64,000 nt of DNA from JAVJSU01 sp040219275 (lineage in GTDB: Bacteria; Chloroflexota; Anaerolineae; Aggregatilineales; Phototrophicaceae). Position numbers and translations under genes: made by a program. The stretch spans positions 124,001-188,000 of the forward strand of contig JAVJSU010000024.1 of the NCBI GenBank assembly GCA_040219275.1, read 5' to 3'. The notes below the pieces were generated by a model that worked only from the letters and a program-made list of their open reading frames with translations, was not told where the DNA came from and did no database searches. Of this stretch, positions 58,527 through 64,000 are shown one piece after another. Numbering within the stretch: the first letter of the stretch is position 1; each line of letters opens with the position of its first letter.

Positions 58527-58979
58527 TTACTTAGACGCGTTGACCGCTGGCATCATTTCGTAAATGATCCATAATGCAATCAGCCCTCTCATAATCCATG
58601 CAATAGTGCGTATCCAATTCGAAGAAACCAGCGTGTTGTGGGTGATTGAGTCAAATCCCTGCGACAGCAACCCGTGTTGTGGAACGTGAATAATCATGGT
58701 CATTCCCCAGATAATGCTTAGCATGATAACGCCTAGCCACAGCGGGAATGTTGGTATGTTAGGTGGGGGTTGTGCGGTAAGAATGAGGGAAGATATGGCT
58801 TCACAGAGCATTAATGGGAGGACGATTAGTGTAATAAGTTGAGTATGTCTTGCTTCGTAGGCTATAAATGATTCTGCGGCGACGTTGCTGAAAAGAGGGT
58901 AATGCACAATTTGTATGATGAGAATAACCCCGACCATGGTAAGCGTGGATGCGAGGTGGATGAGTACGATGAACTTCAT
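58527..58979 (-). CDS. Four-helix integral membrane protein
   Basis: 150 aa. Four transmembrane segments (FIVLIHLASTLTMVGVILIIQIV, LITLIVLPLMLCEAISSLILT, LWLGVIMLSIIWGMTMIIHV, IRTIAWIMRGLIALWIIYEMM) with QIVHYPLFSNV and HVPQHGLLSQGFD loops holding conserved-looking His. Family not named with certainty (DUF1772-like). Confidence 0.7.
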   Translation of the reverse strand: MKFIVLIHLASTLTMVGVILIIQIVHYPLFSNVAAESFIAYEARHTQLITLIVLPLMLCEAISSLILTAQPPPNIPTFPLWLGVIMLSIIWGMTMIIHVPQHGLLSQGFDSITHNTLVSSNWIRTIAWIMRGLIALWIIYEMMPAVNASK

Positions 58980-59019
58980 TGATCAGCTAGTCACTTTGAA
59001 TTGCAAATTTAACAAACGC

Positions 59020-60150
59020 TCATAAATTTATCATCGGAAGACTGAAGGTAAAGGAGCTACCTTCGCCTTGTTTGCTCGTGACCGATATTGACGTGTTATG
59101 ACGATCTAATATCAAGCGCACGATTGCTAAGCCAACTCCGGTTCCACCATAGCGCCGCGTTGATGAGGCATCCACCTGGTAGAATATTTCAAAAATTTTG
59201 TCCAACTCTTCTTGAGCAATCCCAATTCCGTGATCGCGCACCGTAAACACTACCTGATCGCCTTGCCTTTTTCCACTGACTTCTATCGCGGTTTGGCTAA
59301 ATTTTAGCGCATTATCCATGAGTAGTTGTAGAATCGTGTTTAGCCCTTGTTTATCGGCTTCTACAGGTGGAAGGTTGTCTTCAAGCTTAATTGTAATGCG
59401 GCTGATGTCCTGACGGTGTTCCCACACACGCCCCAAATTCCGCTTTGCGTATTCGATGGCATCGCGGATAATGACGGGTCCGGGGTGAATATCAAGGCTA
59501 CTTCCCAGTAACGTGATGTTCTTTACCAATGTTTCCAGACGTGCGGTGGCATACTTGGCGTAGTCGATAAGCTCCTGATCTTTGGCATCTTCCGCCAGTA
59601 AAGAAACGGCTGATTTAACTTGCAGAAGCGGGGTTTTAAGCTCATGAGAAACGTTTCGAACGATTGCATTTTTGAGTAGTTCAATCTCGCTGATGGATTG
59701 CTTCTGCTGGTCACTCTCTTTTTTCAGAGCGTTAAACTTAGTGTCAAGTTCTTCATTTTCACGGCGCAAATCAGCGTTTTCGTTTCTTAGCCGTAAAATG
59801 GTTTTCAGCTGATGATCAATATAATTCGGGTTGGGAGGTAAAACAATATCGGCAAGCTCATGTGGGAAGTCTTCAATCACATTATCTGATACGAGAACCA
59901 ACAATGGTTTAAGAGTGGCTTCATGTGTATCGCGTATCACCCGGAAAAATTCTAGACCGTCTTTCTGTGAGAGTGCAAGAATCGCATCCGGTGAGTTACC
60001 GGCTTCAATTAACGCCTTTGTAGAAGCTGAGGAAATCACGCTCAGATCATAACCATGATCTGATAAATAGGATTGAATCTGCTCTCCCCATGCTGGTTCT
60101 GTTTCAATCAACACCAATGTAGGGGTGGATACCTGAGTGTTACTCGTCAT
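59020..60150 (-). CDS. Hybrid sensor histidine kinase with pseudo-receiver
   Basis: 376 aa from ATG 60150 (AGAGGAA upstream). Residues 1-110 have a receiver fold (TLVLIETEPAWGEQIQSYLSDHGY), but the phosphoacceptor strand reads PDAILALSQKDG, lacking the Asp. A coiled coil (~125-165) leads to HisKA (NVSHELKTPLLQVKSAVSLL) and HATPase (LLMDNALKFSQTAIEV, VRDHGIGIAQEELDKIFEIFYQVDASSTRRYGGTGVGLAIVRLI). Cytoplasmic kinase; input may come by protein contact. Confidence 0.9.
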   Translation of the reverse strand: MTSNTQVSTPTLVLIETEPAWGEQIQSYLSDHGYDLSVISSASTKALIEAGNSPDAILALSQKDGLEFFRVIRDTHEATLKPLLVLVSDNVIEDFPHELADIVLPPNPNYIDHQLKTILRLRNENADLRRENEELDTKFNALKKESDQQKQSISEIELLKNAIVRNVSHELKTPLLQVKSAVSLLAEDAKDQELIDYAKYATARLETLVKNITLLGSSLDIHPGPVIIRDAIEYAKRNLGRVWEHRQDISRITIKLEDNLPPVEADKQGLNTILQLLMDNALKFSQTAIEVSGKRQGDQVVFTVRDHGIGIAQEELDKIFEIFYQVDASSTRRYGGTGVGLAIVRLILDRHNTSISVTSKQGEGSSFTFSLPMINL

Positions 60151-60303
60151 ACTATGTTCCTCTAAAGCCACATGTGTTAAAACTCCCAACAGAATCTTAT
60201 CACAACCTAAGTGTGCTTCAAAGTAATTTCACGTTATGTTGGTTAACTCGAACTTTGGTAGAAATCTAAATTGTTGCATTTGATAATCACTACGATACTC
60301 AAA

Positions 60304-61476
60304 TTATTCGCATCCGCCAAGTGTTTGGCACAATTGATTGAGGTGAAGGCGGTCATGTTGCGCGGTAAAATGCGCCATTTCCAGAAGTGTGGTGGGACCG
60401 AAAATGCTGTGTCGTGCCGGACGTTGCCAATCTTCAAGTTGTAATGCGCCGATGAATTGTATCGTTGTAAGACGTTCATCAACAAACCGTCTAGCAACCC
60501 GATAGCCATCGTCATCACATGGGGTGCTCTGCGGTCCCGGTGGGTTAGCCGGATTTACTAAAAATGGATTCAAGTCATTCTTAATTTTCTCAATTCGTGG
60601 TCGCTGAACCTCGCGCTCACTTTCTTCAAGATGGCACAGAATCTGCATAATTGACCACTCATTAGGGTCCGGGTGCTGGCTCCAGAAATTAGGCTTAACT
60701 TTTGCAAGTAATCCGTACAGCGCGCCGATATTCCCCTGATATTCAGGAACAATCATCTCTGGTTTAAGCGGATTATTACCCAAAGTATCGATATATTGGT
60801 CGCGTACCAGCTGATAGAAATCTGCTAATGTTCCGTCGCCGTCGCCGTGATTGTTGATATGAAATGTGTGCAGTCCGACGGTTTTTGCTGGTGTGATGTC
60901 ATTTTTCAGACTATCTCCAACCATAATCGCTTCATCCGGCTCAACCCCTACATGTGCCAATATTTCTGCATAATACGCCGGGTTTTGTTTGGTGAAGTGA
61001 CTGTTATCCGTGTGAGTGACATAATCGTAGGCGCTAAAATCTGCTGGAAGTCCTGCCCACATTAAACGCTGTTGAATAGCATGTGGCGGATAGAGTGGGT
61101 TTGTCGCGATGGCAACTGCTAAATCATTTGCGCGTAAATAATCAAAAAGTTGATTGACTACATCTACTTTTTTCACACAATCTTTTAGCTTCGGATAGTC
61201 TGTTTCATAAAATTCGTCTAAACCTTCATGAAGTTGATTGAGCGGTAGGTTAGTCAACTCAGAGAGTATTTGAAAGCGAATATCGCTGTTCGATTTTGTG
61301 AAATCCGTACTCGTATTCATCGCCTTCACAGCTTTAATCATATGTTGTGAAAACGACTCGATTTGCCATCGGTCATAAAAATAGGTGTCTGCAAGCCGTA
61401 AGTATTCTGCGGTAAAAGCACGGTCAGGATTGCTAATGAGGGTGTTATCAAGATCAAGCAAGACCGCCTTAATCAT
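60304..61476 (-). CDS. HAD hydrolase-DinB fusion protein
   Basis: 390 aa from ATG 61476, overlapping the upstream gene by 8 bp. Residues 1-225: HAD phosphatase with LLDLDNTLISN (nucleophile Asp), AIATNPLYP, KQNPAYYAEIL and VGDSLKNDITPAKTVGLHTFHI. Residues ~250-390: DinB-like four-helix bundle (NEWSIMQILCHLEESEREV, HFTAQHDRLHLNQLCQTL) with the three His expected for metal binding. The pairing is uncommon; substrate unknown. Confidence 0.85.
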   Translation of the reverse strand: MIKAVLLDLDNTLISNPDRAFTAEYLRLADTYFYDRWQIESFSQHMIKAVKAMNTSTDFTKSNSDIRFQILSELTNLPLNQLHEGLDEFYETDYPKLKDCVKKVDVVNQLFDYLRANDLAVAIATNPLYPPHAIQQRLMWAGLPADFSAYDYVTHTDNSHFTKQNPAYYAEILAHVGVEPDEAIMVGDSLKNDITPAKTVGLHTFHINNHGDGDGTLADFYQLVRDQYIDTLGNNPLKPEMIVPEYQGNIGALYGLLAKVKPNFWSQHPDPNEWSIMQILCHLEESEREVQRPRIEKIKNDLNPFLVNPANPPGPQSTPCDDDGYRVARRFVDERLTTIQFIGALQLEDWQRPARHSIFGPTTLLEMAHFTAQHDRLHLNQLCQTLGGCE

Positions 61477-61822
61477 CGTCGTCAATTTCCAGTGCTTGAC
61501 GGAAAAGATCAAGTCCGGGACGATCTTCAGCGCACCCGGTATAGGCATCCTCTACGGGAATTTCTTTGCCTTTGCAGAATGCCGTGACCTCAACGGTTCT
61601 GCCGAAGCCAATGAAGCGCGGTTTAACGGTAACTTTTAGCTCAAGATTCGGGCTGGCATTGGCATATAAAATCTCTGGAACCTGACATTTGGCGCAATCA
61701 CCCGGTCTCCAACGCATCGACTCAGGATTGGCTTTAATCGCACGACATTCCTGTATATTACGTCCGCGATTGTAGTCTTCATAGTAATTTCGACATTCTT
61801 TTCCGGCAGGTGTACGCATCAT
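61469..61822 (-). CDS. Conserved Cys-rich hypothetical protein
   Basis: 117 aa from ATG 61822. Cys residues in KECRNYYEDY, QECRAIKAN, GDCAKCQVPEI could bind metal; the C-terminal half is beta-rich (LELKVTVKPRFIGFGRTVEVTAFCKGKEI). Coupled to the HAD-DinB gene by overlap. Not assigned to a family. Confidence 0.62.
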   Translation of the reverse strand: MMRTPAGKECRNYYEDYNRGRNIQECRAIKANPESMRWRPGDCAKCQVPEILYANASPNLELKVTVKPRFIGFGRTVEVTAFCKGKEIPVEDAYTGCAEDRPGLDLFRQALEIDDDD

Positions 61823-61891
61823 TCCCACTCTCTCTAATATGCAATTCAAGTATAACGTGTGCAGATGAAATTTCTACACACGTTAGCTAGA

Positions 61892-64000
61892 TTAATCCCG
61901 TTCTAACCATTTTTTGGCTACTATGGGTAATTGCTCTAAATTCCCTGTTTCAGTGGTGCAATCCGGCAATGATTCTAGAAAATTAGCGCCATATTTTTTG
62001 GTGATTACCCGGCTATCAAACACAGTAAACACGCCACGGTCAGTTAGTGTACGGATTAATCGCCCGAAGCCCTGACGAAAGCGCAATGTGGCATCTGGAA
62101 CCGCATAATCATTAAACGAGTTTGGATAGCTTTCTGACCGTGCCGCGAAGATCGGGTCTGATGGAACTGCGAATGGTAGACGCACTATGATTAACGCACT
62201 AAGCGAGTCTCCCGGAACATCTATGCCTTCCCAGAAACTCTTTGTCCCCATGAGGACGGCTTTGTCAGTTGACTTAAAACCTTCCAGTAAGGCTTCTCTG
62301 CTCGTACCGTCGCTTTGATCGTAAAGCGTGATATTGCCAAGCATCAGTCTTGGTGAAATTGCCTGTGAGGTTTGCCTCAGTTGTGAATAACTGGTAAACA
62401 AAACCATCACCCTTCCATCTAGCGCCGCCGCAAGCTCGATAATGCCGCGCTCTACCGCCTTTTGATATGCCTGTTTTTGATTTGGCTCTGGAATATCATC
62501 TGGTAAATAGATGAGCGTCGATTTTTTGTAATCAAATACAGACGGTATGTCCAATGTTTTTATCGAATTGGCATAGAGGCGATCTTTAATGAAGCCAAAA
62601 CTCCCTTGCGAACGCAATGTTGCGCTTGTAAGCACCACGGATTCTTTTTCGCTCCAGAGATAATTTTCCATTGAAGAACCAATGTGTAGCGGTGCCATCT
62701 GAATAGAAGGTTCGTTTGATCCCTGTGAAACGGTGAGCCAGTAAATCATATTACCGTCTGGCTCAAGGATGAATTTATCCAGACTCGCACGCGTTTCTGC
62801 AAAATAATTCGCGGCGGTTTGGGTGCTATCGTGTAGATCATGATAATTCGGGATATTTTGATGATCGAATTTGTTGAGTGCTTTGGTTAGGCGTTCCATC
62901 GAAACACCAATCACGTCGAAAAATTCTACTAATGTACGCCAACTCGCTTGAATATTGCCGAAGCCTCCGCGATTACGTAATCGTCCATCAATTCTCACGA
63001 GAGTGACATATTCGGATGACCGTTGCTCTTGAATTTCGTTGAGAAATGACAGTATGGACTGGAAGAATTTGTGAATGTGTGTGTCCATGAGTGAAGTTGC
63101 ATCACTAACCGTTGTCGCAAAAGCTACCATGCGCTGATAATCTTTTTCAGGGACATTGCCACGCAAGTTATCCAATAATTCTTTAAATAGCCCTCTCTGC
63201 GGGGTGCCAATAGACGATAAACGGCGCTGTAAGGTCGCCTCGTCGATGTAAACGGTCAGGCTGTGGGTAATTGCGTCTTCTAGCTGATGCGCCTCGTCTA
63301 CGATCAAATAACGGTATTCCGGTATGACCTGATTTTCTGTTTTTGCATCTGCGACCAGTAAGGCATGATTGACGATAACTAAATGCGCTTCTGCCGCTGT
63401 TTTACGCGCTTTATAGAATGGGCATCTTCCCTGCATCAACGTTTCGCAGGTACGCGTTGCACACCCTTCGTCCTGTGCGCTCAGACGTTGCCAGATGTTA
63501 CGCTCTGCCTGACTTCTGAGGTTAAGCTCACTGCGGTCACCGCTCTGACTTTCCGTTAGCCACACCAGAATCTTTGCCAATGTGCGGGCTTCGTCAGGAT
63601 TATTCGGTTTGCGCCGACGCATGGTTGCCAATCGCCTTGGGCACAGATAATTATCCCGTCCCTTCATGACTGCGACGTTGAGATCAAACCCTAGTGCCTT
63701 TTTTACAATCGGCACATCTTTATGAATGATCTGATCCTGAAGGTTCAGGGTATTGGTTGAAATGACGACGCGCTCACCATTTTCTTTTGCCCAGAGTGCC
63801 GCCGGAAGCAAATATGCCAGAGACTTTCCCGTGCCGGTATCCGCTTCGATCATTACAGGGCGATGTGTGTTGAAGGCATCGGCGACTTCGAGCGCCATTT
63901 GCTCTTGTTGTGGACGATGTAAATAATTGGGTATGAGGTCGGCGAATGCACCATCATCCGCAAGAAGGGTTTCCAGGCCTTCTTTGGAAAGTAGCTTTTG
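61892..64000 (-). CDS. dinG: DinG-type helicase, N-terminal end outside window
   Basis: Open to the right edge; upstream residues (…LHRPQQEQMALEVADAF) continue the Q-motif. Walker A IEADTGTGKSLAYLLPA; four Fe-S Cys (NYLCPRRL, EGCATRTCETLMQGRCPF); Walker B LIVDEAHQLE; GTKSFWEGIDVPGDSLSALIIVRLPF; and FRQGFGRLIRTLTDRGVFTVFDSR (motif VI). XPD-like Fe-S superfamily 2 helicase, 5'-3'. The missing N-terminus may carry a DnaQ-like exonuclease, as in some DinG proteins; not visible here. Confidence 0.92.
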   Translation of the reverse strand, partial: QKLLSKEGLETLLADDGAFADLIPNYLHRPQQEQMALEVADAFNTHRPVMIEADTGTGKSLAYLLPAALWAKENGERVVISTNTLNLQDQIIHKDVPIVKKALGFDLNVAVMKGRDNYLCPRRLATMRRRKPNNPDEARTLAKILVWLTESQSGDRSELNLRSQAERNIWQRLSAQDEGCATRTCETLMQGRCPFYKARKTAAEAHLVIVNHALLVADAKTENQVIPEYRYLIVDEAHQLEDAITHSLTVYIDEATLQRRLSSIGTPQRGLFKELLDNLRGNVPEKDYQRMVAFATTVSDATSLMDTHIHKFFQSILSFLNEIQEQRSSEYVTLVRIDGRLRNRGGFGNIQASWRTLVEFFDVIGVSMERLTKALNKFDHQNIPNYHDLHDSTQTAANYFAETRASLDKFILEPDGNMIYWLTVSQGSNEPSIQMAPLHIGSSMENYLWSEKESVVLTSATLRSQGSFGFIKDRLYANSIKTLDIPSVFDYKKSTLIYLPDDIPEPNQKQAYQKAVERGIIELAAALDGRVMVLFTSYSQLRQTSQAISPRLMLGNITLYDQSDGTSREALLEGFKSTDKAVLMGTKSFWEGIDVPGDSLSALIIVRLPFAVPSDPIFAARSESYPNSFNDYAVPDATLRFRQGFGRLIRTLTDRGVFTVFDSRVITKKYGANFLESLPDCTTETGNLEQLPIVAKKWLERD

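Overview
The window is a bacterial chromosome segment of moderate GC carrying a complete, tRNA-integrated tailed-phage genome. The host is probably a member of the Chloroflexota (Anaerolineae-like). This is inferred, not proven: the clues are lipoproteins with Thr/Pro-rich linkers, the SUF operon style (SufC-B-D-S-U plus a Rieske protein), an SH3/golvesin-like/M23 cell-wall enzyme and a Sec-containing SelD.

Left host flank (1-3456): the 3' part of a LytR-CpsA-Psr envelope gene; a convergent FtsK/SpoIIIE-like gene whose ATP-binding loop is degenerate; a small lipoprotein gene.

Prophage (3457-40952, about 37.5 kb, bounded by 36-bp direct repeats): it sits in the 3' half of a tRNA-Pro(GGG) gene, which is intact at the right end, while a 3' tRNA fragment remains at the left. 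The layout is integrase (minus strand); an early/replication block on the plus strand (ParA, ParB-like, small proteins, a replication initiator with an internal iteron array, a DnaQ-like exonuclease); packaging (small and large terminase); portal, head morphogenesis, protease-scaffold, decoration and capsid; connectors, tail tube, tail chaperone, tape measure, Dit-like and Tal-like proteins; a membrane/lipoprotein block; then a second tyrosine recombinase and a divergent promoter region with a Cro/C1-type regulator. A sugar-nucleotidyltransferase and two glycosyltransferases lie inside the head module. I see no recognisable endolysin. The virion would be a siphovirus.

Two repeat systems mark the prophage. 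One is a 22-bp bipartite motif, KTCYTAGAA-N6-TTAT-N2-G, found 14 times, spread over the whole element in almost strictly alternating orientation. The other is a C-rich/G-rich imperfect palindrome of about 42 bp, six copies plus fragments, four of them inserted in frame inside genes at domain boundaries. I saw neither in the host flanks.

Right host flank (40953-64000): selD with an in-frame UGA (selenocysteine) codon; a large M23 cell-wall hydrolase without signal peptide; a SUF iron-sulfur cluster operon (sufC, B, D, S, U and a Rieske ferredoxin) with a divergent MIP18/SufT-like gene; a glycerophosphodiesterase and a methyltransferase; tRNA-His; an SRPBCC protein with a long acidic tail; three small membrane proteins; the NAD(P)HX repair enzyme; a polyprenyl diphosphate synthase; a histidine kinase with a pseudo-receiver; a HAD-DinB fusion; and a DinG-type helicase running off the right edge. 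No stretch longer than 300 bases lacks a gene.
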